DNA of 64,000 nucleotides. Source: Sphingomonadales bacterium. Lineage in GTDB: Bacteria; Pseudomonadota; Alphaproteobacteria; Sphingomonadales; Sphingomonadaceae. How positions within the stretch are numbered: the stretch's first letter is position 1; each line of letters opens with the position of its first letter. A program made the position numbers and the translations under genes. A model generated the notes under the pieces. It did no database searches. It had not been told where the DNA came from and saw only the letters and a list, made by a program, of their open reading frames with translations. Of the stretch, positions 51,247-58,991 are shown piece after piece. Location: assembly GCA_028868535.1 (NCBI GenBank), contig JAGWUH010000005.1, positions 1 through 64,000 on the forward strand, in the 5' to 3' direction.

Positions 51247-51654
51247 TCAGGCGTGGAGTGGCGGCGCGCGCAGTGGCGGACGCAGCCGCCGGATCGGGCC
51301 GGCGCGCGCCGGCTGGACCGCCGCGAGGCCGAGCACCATGAGCAGCGCCAGCGCGGCGGCGAGCAGGACCGGATCGGCACCGCCGAGCGCGGCCATCGCC
51401 AGCGCGCCATAGCCGCACTGGGTTCCTTCGACCTTGCCGTCATGCGCCTTTTCAGGCGCCGGCTTGCCGGGAACGACGATCTGCTGCGCTTTGGGCAGGC
51501 CGCTGGCATCGGCGCAGATGGCGATGGTGATGGACTTGCCCGCGGGCGCCAGCATCATGCCCGCCGGGACCAGCACGCGCACGACGAGCGCCAGCAGCGC
51601 GCAGAGCAGCGCAAGCTGGCGATGATCGCGCAAGGTCCGGCGCAAGCCCCCCAT
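51247..51654 (-). CDS. DUF2946 membrane protein
   Basis: The 135-residue protein has two hydrophobic segments (about residues 13-33 and 90-112). Between them lies a cysteine pair typical of DUF2946: I-C-A-D-A-S-G and T-Q-C-G-Y-G. The family is often beside TonB-dependent copper receptors and copper chaperones, so a periplasm-facing metal-linked role is plausible. It starts the operon ahead of the TonB receptor (69 bases) and PepSY gene. Its own promoter must lie within or upstream of the preceding MDR gene, which ends 40 bases before. Confidence 0.82.
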   Translation of the reverse strand: MGGLRRTLRDHRQLALLCALLALVVRVLVPAGMMLAPAGKSITIAICADASGLPKAQQIVVPGKPAPEKAHDGKVEGTQCGYGALAMAALGGADPVLLAAALALLMVLGLAAVQPARAGPIRRLRPPLRAPPLHA

Positions 51655-51694
51655 GACGGCGCGAGCCTTAGGCGCGCCGAAATCGAATGTCGAC

Positions 51695-52714
51695 TCAGAT
51701 CGCCAGCGTCACCTTGCCGATGTGGCGGCCGGACTCGAGATGGCGGAAGGCATCGGCAATCTCCGCCAGCGCGAATTCGCGATCGAGCACCGGCTTCAGG
51801 CCATGCGCCTCGATCGCACGCACCATCGCCAGTTGATCGGCGCGGCTGCCGACGGTCACCGCCTGGAGCCGCAACCGCTTGGCCTGGACGATCGCGAACG
51901 GCATCGTGTCGATGTCGAAGCCGCCCGCCGCGCCGATCACGGCGATGTGCCCGGCGGTGCGCGCGGCAGCGAAGGATTGGCCGATGGTGTGCGGGCCGCC
52001 CACCTCGATCACGTGATCGACGCCGACGCCGCCGGCGATGTCGCGCACGGCATCCGCCCACTGCGGCGTTTCGCGGTAGTTGATGACGTGGTCGGCGCCA
52101 AGCCGCCGCAGCCGGTCGCACTTGTCCGCGCTCGACGACGTGGCGATGACGGTGGCGCCGGCCAGCTTCGCGAACTGCAGCGCGAACAGCGACACGCCGC
52201 CGGTGCCGAGCACGAGCACCGTCGCCCCGGGCCGGACCGCGCCGTCGGTGATGACGGCGCGCCAGGCGGTGACGCCGGCGCAGGTCAGCGTCGCCGCTTC
52301 CGCATGGCTGAGATTGGCCGGGGCGCGGGTAAAGCTGGCGGCGGGGCGCGTGACGATCTCCGCCGCGAAACCGTCCGCCGGGCCGCCGGGCGCATTGTCC
52401 AGTTCGCCTCGCTCGACATGGCCGTCCCGCCACTTGGGGTGAAATGTGCTGACAACCGCATCGCCGACGGCGAGTCCCCCCTCACCCTCGGGTACGCCCT
52501 CACCCACCGCGACCACCTCGCCAGCGCCGTCGGACAGCGGGATGATCCCGTCGAACGTCGGGAAAAAGCCCTTCGCGACCAGCATGTCGCGGAAGTTCAG
52601 GCTGGCGGCGCGGACCCGCACCTGAACCTCGCCCGGCCCCGGTTCGACCGGGTCGATGGCTTCCAGCCGCAGGTTGTCATAGCCGGCGGGGTGGCGGAGG
52701 CGGATCGCTTTCAT
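51695..52714 (-). CDS. Zinc-independent medium-chain reductase (quinone-oxidoreductase-like)
   Basis: The 339-residue MDR enzyme has the GroES-like N-terminal half and a Rossmann half with V-L-V-L-G-T-G-G-V-S-L-F-A. No zinc-ligand Cys/His set is visible: the usual C-G-H is D-G-A-G-E. It therefore belongs to the quinone-oxidoreductase/enoyl-reductase branch, NAD(P)H-using. ATG 52714 follows GAGGA 7 bases before. It sits 10 bases after the SnoaL-like gene 52725-53129, same strand, and so is probably under operator site A. Confidence 0.9.
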   Translation of the reverse strand: MKAIRLRHPAGYDNLRLEAIDPVEPGPGEVQVRVRAASLNFRDMLVAKGFFPTFDGIIPLSDGAGEVVAVGEGVPEGEGGLAVGDAVVSTFHPKWRDGHVERGELDNAPGGPADGFAAEIVTRPAASFTRAPANLSHAEAATLTCAGVTAWRAVITDGAVRPGATVLVLGTGGVSLFALQFAKLAGATVIATSSSADKCDRLRRLGADHVINYRETPQWADAVRDIAGGVGVDHVIEVGGPHTIGQSFAAARTAGHIAVIGAAGGFDIDTMPFAIVQAKRLRLQAVTVGSRADQLAMVRAIEAHGLKPVLDREFALAEIADAFRHLESGRHIGKVTLAI

Positions 52715-52724
52715 CACGGTTTCC

Positions 52725-53129
52725 TCAGGCGTTACGGGTCAGCAAGGGCATCATCGTCGCCTCGACGACCAGCGCGTTGTAATGCTCGGCGATCGAGACG
52801 ATGCGGTCATCGCGAAAGCGGAAGGCGAACACGTACGTCTGGCGATAGTCGGTGCCGTCGATCAGCGTGCCGACCGAGCGCGCCTCGGCGACGGCGCGAT
52901 CGTCCTCGACGGTGATCGCATCGATGGTGAAGGCCAGCGGCACCTTGCAGATCGAGGCGAGGACCGGGATCAGCGCGCAATAGTCGGCGCCCGGCATCGC
53001 GCCGCGGTGCGTGGTCCAGCCGACGAGGTCGGGATGGAGGATGTCCGCGGGCAGCTTGCCGGCGGTGACTCCCGCGAAATAGCCGCGCACGAGTTCGCGG
53101 GCGCGCTCCTTGTCGATCGGCTGGGTCAT
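52725..53129 (-). CDS. SnoaL/NTF2-like protein (1 of 3)
   Basis: The 134-residue protein has the SnoaL cone fold: helix D-K-E-R-A-R-E-L-V-R-G-Y-F-A-G-V-T, then strands ending in A-F-T-I-D-A-I-T-V-E-D-D and R-Q-T-Y-V-F-A-F-R-F-R-D-D. It lies divergent from the gene at 53272, with operator site A (53180-53228) between. ATG 53129 follows GGGAGAG. Small NTF2-like enzymes in such clusters are often isomerases or dehydratases of ring compounds. The function is unknown. Confidence 0.85.
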   Translation of the reverse strand: MTQPIDKERARELVRGYFAGVTAGKLPADILHPDLVGWTTHRGAMPGADYCALIPVLASICKVPLAFTIDAITVEDDRAVAEARSVGTLIDGTDYRQTYVFAFRFRDDRIVSIAEHYNALVVEATMMPLLTRNA

Positions 53130-53179
53130 GCGCTCTCCCGGTCTGGCTTCGATTACGCTAGCATGGCGCGGCGCGCGCG

Positions 53180-53228
53180 GCTTGACCGATCGCGCCATGA
53201 TGGTCGCGGCTGTCGGGATCGGTCAAGC
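53180..53228. promoter_or_regulatory. Long palindrome, operator site A (divergent promoter region)
   Basis: GCTTGACCGATC (53180-53191) and GATCGGTCAAGC (53217-53228) are perfect 12-base inverted repeats with a 25-base centre. The right arm is preceded by CTGTCGG. It sits between two divergent genes. Very similar arms recur at 57906-57949 (site B), where the outer 11 bases are identical. TAGGCT lies 20 bases from the right edge (53248) and TAGCGT on the minus strand 20 bases from the left edge: possible -10 boxes. Confidence 0.75.
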
Positions 53229-53271
53229 GGCGGCGGGTCGGCGGGGCTAGGCTGCCGCCGAGGGAGAGACG

Positions 53272-53811
53272 ATGATGGACACCGATGCCGCGCTTGCCGA
53301 TCTGCTCGATCGCGATGCCATCCGCCGTTGCGTGGTGCGGCTGGCCCGGGGCGAGGATCGGCGCAACCCGGATCTGATCCGCGGTTGCTGGTGGCCCGAA
53401 GCGAAATTCGACTATGGCGTCTACAACGGCGATTTCGACGCCTACCTAGCGTGGGTCGTGCCCGGCGCCGACGCGATCAAGGACACGCAGCACCTGCTTG
53501 GCCAGACCCACATCGAGCTGGAGGGCGCCCTTGCCCGCGCCGAGACGCACGTGTTCTCGTACCACCGCGTCGATGCCGGCCACGGCGATCGCGACACCTG
53601 CATCGGCGGGCGCTACCTCGACACGATGGCGAAGCGCGACGGCGAATGGCGGATCATCGATCGCGTCATGCTCTATGACTGGGAGCAGGACTGGGGCGCG
53701 GCGGCCGACTGGTCGCAGGGGGTGATGGGCTATCCGTTCACCGCCGAACACTTCCCCGGGCGCGCGAAGGGCGATTTTTCCGAAGGCTTCTTCAAGGGCG
53801 AAGCGCGGTGA
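53272..53811 (+). CDS. SnoaL_4/NTF2-like protein (2 of 3)
   Basis: The 179-residue protein begins L-A-D-L-L-D-R-D-A-I-R-R-C-V-V-R-L-A-R-G-E-D-R-R, a SnoaL_4 hallmark. The fold continues W-W-P-E-A-K-F-D-Y-G-V-Y-N-G, T-H-V-F-S-Y-H-R and W-R-I-I-D-R-V-M-L-Y-D. Family members hydrate, dehydrate or isomerise polycyclic substrates. ATG 53272 follows GAGGGAGA; an Asp/His pair suitable for acid-base chemistry is present in F-D-Y and Y-H-R-V. The GTG start of the next gene overlaps its stop (GTGA). Confidence 0.88.
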   Translation: MMDTDAALADLLDRDAIRRCVVRLARGEDRRNPDLIRGCWWPEAKFDYGVYNGDFDAYLAWVVPGADAIKDTQHLLGQTHIELEGALARAETHVFSYHRVDAGHGDRDTCIGGRYLDTMAKRDGEWRIIDRVMLYDWEQDWGAAADWSQGVMGYPFTAEHFPGRAKGDFSEGFFKGEAR

Positions 53812-54716
53812 GCGGCCCTGTCGCAGGCCCGCTGGCCGGCCAGGTCGCGGTCGTCACCGGCGCCAGCCGCGGCATCGGCAAGGGCATCGCGCTGGTGCTC
53901 GCCGAACAGGGGATGACGGTCTACGTCACCGGGCGCACGGTCAATCCAGGTGATTACTACCTGCCCGGCACGGTCGGCCAGACCGCTGCCGAGTGCGACG
54001 AGCGCGGCAAGGCCAGTGGCGGCAAGGGCATCGCCGTCGCCTGCGACCATGCCGACGACGCGGCGGTGGCGGCGCTGTTCGCACGGGTCAGGGAGGAGCA
54101 GGGCCGGCTCGACATCCTCGTCAACAACGCCTTCCAGCTTTCGGAAGACCTGCTCGAGCCCAAGGGCTTCTGGGAAAAGCCGCTGTCGAACCTCGAGATG
54201 TGGGACGTCGGGGTCAGGTCTAACTATGTCGCGGCCTGGCACGCGGCGCAGATCATGGTGCCCCGGAAGTCCGGGCTGATCGTCGCGATCTCCGGCTTTG
54301 CCGCCGTCACCTACACCTACGGAGTGGTGTTCGGCACCTCGAAGTCGGCGGTCGACCGGATGGCGCGCGATATGGCGATCGAGCTCGAACCGCACAACGT
54401 CGCCTCGCTGGTGATGTGGCAAGGCCTGACGCTGACCGAGAAGGCGCGCGACAACCTCGCCAGGATGGGCGACAAGATGACCGCATCGATCACGCAGATG
54501 CACGGCAGCAGCGTCGAGCATCCGGGACGGGTGATCGCGGCGTTGGCCAGCGATCCGCAGGTGATGAAGCGCTCGGGCGGGGAGTTCATCACCACCGAGC
54601 TGGCGATGGAATACGGCGTCACCGACATCGACGGCAGCACCATCGGCTCCGCCCGGGCAACGCGCGGCTCGCCGATCTGGGCGCCGATCTCGGAGGTTGA
54701 CAATCGTGGCAAGTGA
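53808..54716 (+). CDS. DHRS1-like SDR, catalytic Tyr replaced by Phe (copy 1)
   Basis: The 302-residue protein resembles human DHRS1. The cofactor motif is T-G-A-S-R-G-I-G-K, then V-N-N-A and I-S-G-F. Where YxxxK should lie it reads F-G-T-S-K (V-V-F-G-T-S-K-S-A-V-D-R-M): Lys kept, Tyr missing. A Tyr-rich stretch Y-T-Y-G lies just before and might substitute. A paralogue at 56986-57861 has the same change (F-G-T-T-K). GTG 53808 overlaps the previous stop. It is flanked by SnoaL-like genes on both sides, with which it probably forms an enzyme set. Confidence 0.9.
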   Translation: MSGPVAGPLAGQVAVVTGASRGIGKGIALVLAEQGMTVYVTGRTVNPGDYYLPGTVGQTAAECDERGKASGGKGIAVACDHADDAAVAALFARVREEQGRLDILVNNAFQLSEDLLEPKGFWEKPLSNLEMWDVGVRSNYVAAWHAAQIMVPRKSGLIVAISGFAAVTYTYGVVFGTSKSAVDRMARDMAIELEPHNVASLVMWQGLTLTEKARDNLARMGDKMTASITQMHGSSVEHPGRVIAALASDPQVMKRSGGEFITTELAMEYGVTDIDGSTIGSARATRGSPIWAPISEVDNRGK

Positions 54717-55269
54717 CCGGGAAAAGCGCCTAGATGCGCTGCTCGACAAGGAGGATATCCGCGATTGCCTGCGCCGGTTCTCGCGCGGGATGGACCGGTT
54801 CGATCGCGACGAATACCTGTCGGCGTTCTGGCCGGACGCGGAAATGGCCGCAGGGCCATACGTCGGCGACGTTCCCGGTTGCTGGGACTGGGCGATGCCG
54901 ATGCATCGCGACTGGCAGGTGCTGACGCAGCACAGCCTGCTCAACACCACGATCGACATCGACGGGGATGCCGCGCACACCGAGACCTATTACCTCTTCG
55001 TCGCGCGCAACAAGCCCTTCCCGGGCGCCGATGCCGAGACGCTGACGCTGGCGGGCGGCCGCTACGTCGATCGTTTCCAGCGGCGCCACGGGGAATGGCG
55101 CATCGCGCTGCGCACCAACGTCATCGAATGGGCGAGCGATGCCCCGCCTGCGGCTGTCCCGTTCGGCGACGTGCCCGACATCGCCGCCAACGGCGTCTCC
55201 GCGCGCGATCGCAGCGATCCGTCCTATGCGAGGCCGCTGGTGAACAAGCGGGCGCGCAACCAGCCCTGA
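54706..55269 (+). CDS. SnoaL_4/NTF2-like protein (3 of 3)
   Basis: The 187-residue protein starts K-R-L-D-A-L-L-D-K-E-D-I-R-D-C-L-R-R-F-S-R-G, close to the gene at 53272 in its first helix, with F-W-P-D-A-E-M and T-E-T-Y-Y-L-F-V-A-R next. GTG 54706 is chosen because GGAGG lies 9 bases before it; an alternative TTG is at 54697. The start lies inside the end of the SDR, an 11-base overlap. It is last in a three-gene transcript and ends 36 bases before the converging b561-like gene. Confidence 0.85.
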   Translation: MASDREKRLDALLDKEDIRDCLRRFSRGMDRFDRDEYLSAFWPDAEMAAGPYVGDVPGCWDWAMPMHRDWQVLTQHSLLNTTIDIDGDAAHTETYYLFVARNKPFPGADAETLTLAGGRYVDRFQRRHGEWRIALRTNVIEWASDAPPAAVPFGDVPDIAANGVSARDRSDPSYARPLVNKRARNQP

Positions 55270-55293
55270 AACCTCGGGCGCCCGGCTATCGTG

Positions 55294-55313
55294 CGATCTA
55301 TCGCGCTAGATCG
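55294..55313. terminator. Hairpin at the convergent junction
   Basis: CGATCTA (55294-55300) and TAGATCG (55307-55313) are exact inverted repeats around TCGCGC. It overlaps the last codon of the minus-strand gene. There is no T-run, so it is a weak call. Confidence 0.4.
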
Positions 55314-55971
55314 GAGCCCCCTTGCTGACCCACCAGGCCAGCGCGGCGGCGGCGATCGCCGCGATCGCGAACCGGACGATCCCGGCCGGCGCCAGCGGCT
55401 CTACCGCAGGGTCCACGGCGGGATCGGCGCCGGTCAGCATCGGCAGGATCAGGTTGCGACCGCGCAGGCGGTAGAAGGCGATCGCGGCGACGTGGATGGC
55501 CACCGTCAGCAGCAGCAGCTTGAAGATCAGGTGGTGGAAGTGGGCCAGCCGGTCGGCGGTGTCGTAATCGACCAGGGAATTGAGCGGGCCGGGATAGAGC
55601 GCGTCGGTATCCTGCGCGAACAGCCCGGTGCCGACCTGGGCCAGCAGCAGCAGCAGCAGCACGACGACACTCCACCCGCCCAGCGGATTGTGCCCCGCGG
55701 TCGCCGGCCCGGTGCCGCGCAAGTATGCGATCACCGCGCGCGGGCCGCGCACGAAGCGGGCAAAGCGCGCGGTGCTGCCGCCGACGAAGCCCCAGATCAG
55801 GCGGAAGGCAAGCAGGCCGAAGGCCGCGATGCCGGAAAGCTGGTGGCGTTCGAGATCGCCGGTCTCGCCGCTGTACCACGAATAGGCGAACAGGCCGACG
55901 AGCAGCCAGTGGAACAGGCGGGTGGGCACGTCCCACACGCGAACCGGTGTGGTGGCGGAACTGGTGGCCAA
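55306..55971 (-). CDS. Cytochrome b561/Ni-Fe-hydrogenase-type cytochrome b
   Basis: The 221-residue inner membrane protein has five hydrophobic spans, beginning R-L-F-H-W-L-L-V-G. Histidines within them are F-H-W, E-R-H-Q, L-A-H-F-H-H-L and A-I-H-V-A, as in diheme b561/HupC proteins. It would pass electrons between a periplasmic c-type cytochrome and quinone. No partner is adjacent; the cytochrome c' at 42887 is a distant candidate. ATG 55971 is close to the next SDR gene's end (56056) on the same strand. Confidence 0.88.
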   Translation of the reverse strand: MATSSATTPVRVWDVPTRLFHWLLVGLFAYSWYSGETGDLERHQLSGIAAFGLLAFRLIWGFVGGSTARFARFVRGPRAVIAYLRGTGPATAGHNPLGGWSVVVLLLLLLAQVGTGLFAQDTDALYPGPLNSLVDYDTADRLAHFHHLIFKLLLLTVAIHVAAIAFYRLRGRNLILPMLTGADPAVDPAVEPLAPAGIVRFAIAAIAAAALAWWVSKGAPI

Positions 55972-56055
55972 GGTCGCTTCTCCCCGATCAGGACCGGCGT
56001 CCTATAGCGTGGCGGCCGCCGATTGCGCCATCAAATCGGCGCCGCGCCCATTCGA

Positions 56056-56970
56056 TCAGGCTTGTCCCGACGCCATCGCGAAGCTGCGGCCAAGATGCTC
56101 GCCGAAACCGTTCTCGGCCGGGTGGAACGTCCACTGGCGGCGCGCGTCGCGGATCTCGGGCAGGCGTTCGGCGACGTCGTCGATCGTCCACGCCGGCAGG
56201 TAGACGCCTTCGGTCTCGGTTACGAAGGCGCGGGCAATGCGCCCCGCGACCGAGGCATAGAGTTCCGCCGTCACCGCGCAGCTCTCGTGGCACAGGTAGG
56301 CGACCAGCGGCGCCACCAGTTCGGGCCGCATGTCGGGATAGGCCGACGTGTCGAGCCCCTCGGCCATCCGCGTCAGCGCGCCCGGAAGGATGACGTTGGA
56401 CTTCACCCCGTGCTCCGCCCCCTCGATGGCGATGGCGTTGTTCAACCCGATCATCGCCGACTTCGCCATCGCGTAGTTGACCGTCTGCGGCATCGTGTAG
56501 AGTCCACCGATCGATCCCGTCAGCACGACGCGGCCATAGCCGGCCCCGCACATCCGCTCGAACGCCGGCCGCACGACGTGGAACGCGCCGAGCAGGTGGA
56601 CGTCGATCACCGCGCGGAAATCCTCGTAGGACGTGGACGCCAGCGGAGCGAAGCGGTTGTTGCCGGCGTTGTGGACCAGCACGTCGATCCGGCCGAAGCG
56701 GTCGAGCGCGGCCTGGACGATCGCCGCCCCGCCCGCCGGCGTGGCGACCGTGTCGGTGCTGGCCACGGCCTCGCCCCCCATGGCGGCAATCTCGTCGACG
56801 AGCTGCTGCGCCACCGAGCTGTCGCCACCGTCGCCGGAAATGGCGCTGCCGTTGTCGTTGACGACCACTTTGGCGCCGAGACGGGCCAGCAACAGCGCAT
56901 ATTCGCGGCCCAGGCCCCTGCCCCCGCCGGTAATCACGGCCACCCGGCCATCGAAACGACGCGCTGTCAT
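56056..56970 (-). CDS. Short-chain dehydrogenase, MFE-2-like (3-hydroxyacyl type)
   Basis: The 304-residue SDR has T-G-G-G-R-G-L-G-R-E, the cofactor strand V-V-V-N-D-N-G, V-H-N-A-G-N, T-G-S-I-G and intact catalytic Y-A-M-A-K. The length, the N-D-N-G after strand 2 and the W-T-F-H-P near the end resemble the hydroxyacyl-CoA dehydrogenase part of peroxisomal MFE-2. It likely oxidises a 3-hydroxyacyl-CoA or similar with NAD. It lies 15 bases after the DHRS1-like copy 2, same strand, probably the same transcript from site B. Confidence 0.9.
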   Translation of the reverse strand: MTARRFDGRVAVITGGGRGLGREYALLLARLGAKVVVNDNGSAISGDGGDSSVAQQLVDEIAAMGGEAVASTDTVATPAGGAAIVQAALDRFGRIDVLVHNAGNNRFAPLASTSYEDFRAVIDVHLLGAFHVVRPAFERMCGAGYGRVVLTGSIGGLYTMPQTVNYAMAKSAMIGLNNAIAIEGAEHGVKSNVILPGALTRMAEGLDTSAYPDMRPELVAPLVAYLCHESCAVTAELYASVAGRIARAFVTETEGVYLPAWTIDDVAERLPEIRDARRQWTFHPAENGFGEHLGRSFAMASGQA

Positions 56971-56985
56971 GCCCTGAACCCCCTG

Positions 56986-57861
56986 CTACTGGCTGCCAAT
57001 CGGTCCGAACACCGGCGTGCCGCGCTGCTCGCGCAGGCTCGGGATCATGCGGCCGTCGATATCGGTCACGCCATATTCGGCCGCCAGCTCGGCATTGATC
57101 CAGCTCCCGCCGGACTTGGCCATCAACCCGGGATCCTTCAGCAGCGCCGCGATCACCCGCCCGGGAAACTCGGGGCTGGACCCCGCCATGCTGTTCAACT
57201 GCGCCGCCATTCCCGGCACCGAGCTGAGATTCTCGATCGCCCGCTCGGTAAAGGTGAAGCCCTGCCACAGCGAAACGGAAGCAACCCCGTGCGGCTGCAA
57301 TTCCACCGCCATGTCCCGCGCCATCCGGTCCGTCGCGGACTTGGTGGTGCCGAACAGCGTGTCGTAGGTGTACGTGCGGCCGACGTAGCCGGACATCGCC
57401 ACGATCAGGCCGGACTGCTGCGGCACCATGATCCGCGCGGCATGCCACGCGGCGATGTACGCGGCGCGGACGCCGGTGTCGAAGATTTGCCAGTTCGACA
57501 GCGGTTTTTCCCAGAAGCCCACGCGCTGGGTCATTTCCGGGGGAATGGCCATGGCGTTGTTGACCAGGCAATCGAGCCGGCCCTGCTCGGCGCGGACGGC
57601 TTTGAACAGCGCGGCGATGGCGTCGTCGTCCTGGAGGTCGAGGGCGAAGGGAATGGCTTTGCCGCCGTTATGGGCACCTTTTGCCGCACATTCGGCGACG
57701 GTTTCCTCGAGGCTACCGGGCAGCGGGCTGGCGCCCGGATGCAGCGTGCGGCCGGTGACGTAGACCGTCATGCCCTCGCCCGCCAGGGTCAGCGCGGTGC
57801 CCTTGCCGATGCCGCGGCTGGCGCCGGTGACGACCGCGACCTTGCCCGCCAGTTTGCCCAT
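56986..57861 (-). CDS. DHRS1-like SDR, catalytic Tyr replaced by Phe (copy 2)
   Basis: The 291-residue protein is a clear paralogue of 53808-54716: T-G-A-S-R-G-I-G-K-G, V-T-G-R-T-L-H-P, W-E-K-P-L-S-N, and an ending in Y-G-V-T-D-I-D-G. Its active site reads Y-T-Y-D-T-L-F-G-T-T-K, again Phe in place of Tyr in YxxxK. ATG 57861 follows GGGAGAG. It is divergent from the phosphotriesterase-like gene, with operator site B between. The MFE-2-like SDR follows. The shared change argues against a random mutation. Confidence 0.9.
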   Translation of the reverse strand: MGKLAGKVAVVTGASRGIGKGTALTLAGEGMTVYVTGRTLHPGASPLPGSLEETVAECAAKGAHNGGKAIPFALDLQDDDAIAALFKAVRAEQGRLDCLVNNAMAIPPEMTQRVGFWEKPLSNWQIFDTGVRAAYIAAWHAARIMVPQQSGLIVAMSGYVGRTYTYDTLFGTTKSATDRMARDMAVELQPHGVASVSLWQGFTFTERAIENLSSVPGMAAQLNSMAGSSPEFPGRVIAALLKDPGLMAKSGGSWINAELAAEYGVTDIDGRMIPSLREQRGTPVFGPIGSQ

Positions 57862-57905
57862 CGCTCTCCCTTTCGCGGCCAGCCTAGGCGGACGATCCCG
57901 GCATC

Positions 57906-57949
57906 GCTTGACCGATCCCGACAGTCGGACCGTTGTCGGCATCGGTCAA
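57906..57949. promoter_or_regulatory. Long palindrome, operator site B (divergent promoter region)
   Basis: CTTGACCGATCCCGACA (57906-57922) and TGTCGGCATCGGTCAAG (57933-57949) are inverted repeats at 16 of 17 positions around a 10-base centre. The outer arms equal those of site A, 4.7 kb away, again between divergent genes (57861 minus, 57999 plus). On the minus side TAGGCT lies 20 bases from the edge, as at site A. Confidence 0.78.
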
Positions 57950-57998
57950 GGCGGATAGGCCTGTTCGTGGCCATGATCGGCCCGAAGGGAGAGGCAGG

Positions 57999-58991
57999 AT
58001 GGCGCAAGTGCAGACCGTGCGGGGGCCGATCGACGCGGGCGCGCTCGGCAAGGTCCTGATCCACGAGCATATCTTCCTGATGGATGCCGAGTATGTCCTG
58101 AACTACCGGCCCGATTTCTTCTCCGACAAGACCATCGACGACGCCGTGGAGCGACTCAACGCGCTCAAGGCCAGCGGCATCGACACCATCGTCGACCTGA
58201 CCGTGCTGGGGCTCGGCCGCTACATTCCGGCGGTGGCGAAGGTGGCAGAGCGGACAGACCTGAACATCATCGTCTCCACCGGGGTCTACACCTTCAACGA
58301 CGTGCCACAGCCGTTCCAGTTCACCGGGCCGGGGCTGCTGTGCGACGTGCCCGAACCGATGCTCGACCTGTTCCTCAGGGATATCAACGAGGGCATCGCC
58401 GGGACTGGGATCAAGGCCGGCGAGCTGAAGTGCGCGATCGACATGCCGGGGATGACCAAGGGCGTCGAGCGGGTGATGCGCGCGATCGCGCGGGCCAACG
58501 TGCTGACCGGCACGCCGATCACCGTGCACACCGCGCCGCAGAACCGGTCCGGGCTGCTGGTGCAGGACCTGCTGGAGTCCGAAGGCGTCGACCTGCGCGA
58601 CGCGGTGATCGGCCATTGCGGCGACAGCACCGACATCGACTACCTGATGGCGGTGGCGGATCGCGGATCGCTGCTGGGGATGGACCGGTTCGGCATCAAT
58701 TTCACCATCACCGCCGAGGAGCGCGTGGCGACGATCGCGGAGCTGTGCCGGCGCGGCTATGCCGGGTCCATGGCGCTGGGGCACGATTGCTGCGCCTGGT
58801 CGGACTTTTTCCCCTCCGTCTCCGACTACCACCGGGTGATGCCGCAGCACCACTACCTGCACATCCACGACGACGTGATTCCGGCATTGCGGGCGGCGGG
58901 GGTGAGCGAGGGCGACCTGGAGCTGATGTTCGTGGCGAACCCGCGCCGGCATTACGAAGGGCCGGCGGAGCGTTTTGCCGCGAAGGATTAA
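57999..58991 (+). CDS. Phosphotriesterase-family metal hydrolase (lactonase-like)
   Basis: The 330-residue amidohydrolase-fold protein has the whole PTE metal set: H22-x-H24 (I-H-E-H), the carboxylated-lysine candidate K144 (G-E-L-K-C), H177 (T-V-H-T), H206 (I-G-H-C) and D263 (L-G-H-D). Relatives include bacterial phosphotriesterase and phosphotriesterase-like lactonases, so a lactone or phosphotriester could be opened. In this gene setting a lactone from ring cleavage is more likely than a pesticide. ATG 57999 follows GGAGAGGCAGG. The 3' end overlaps the thioesterase end by 4 bases (58988-58991). Confidence 0.9.
   Translation: MAQVQTVRGPIDAGALGKVLIHEHIFLMDAEYVLNYRPDFFSDKTIDDAVERLNALKASGIDTIVDLTVLGLGRYIPAVAKVAERTDLNIIVSTGVYTFNDVPQPFQFTGPGLLCDVPEPMLDLFLRDINEGIAGTGIKAGELKCAIDMPGMTKGVERVMRAIARANVLTGTPITVHTAPQNRSGLLVQDLLESEGVDLRDAVIGHCGDSTDIDYLMAVADRGSLLGMDRFGINFTITAEERVATIAELCRRGYAGSMALGHDCCAWSDFFPSVSDYHRVMPQHHYLHIHDDVIPALRAAGVSEGDLELMFVANPRRHYEGPAERFAAKD

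Noticed and set aside
57999-58991. Organophosphate-pesticide degradation gene
   Set aside because: The metal site is general to the family; context favours a lactone or similar natural substrate, so the pesticide label is not justified.
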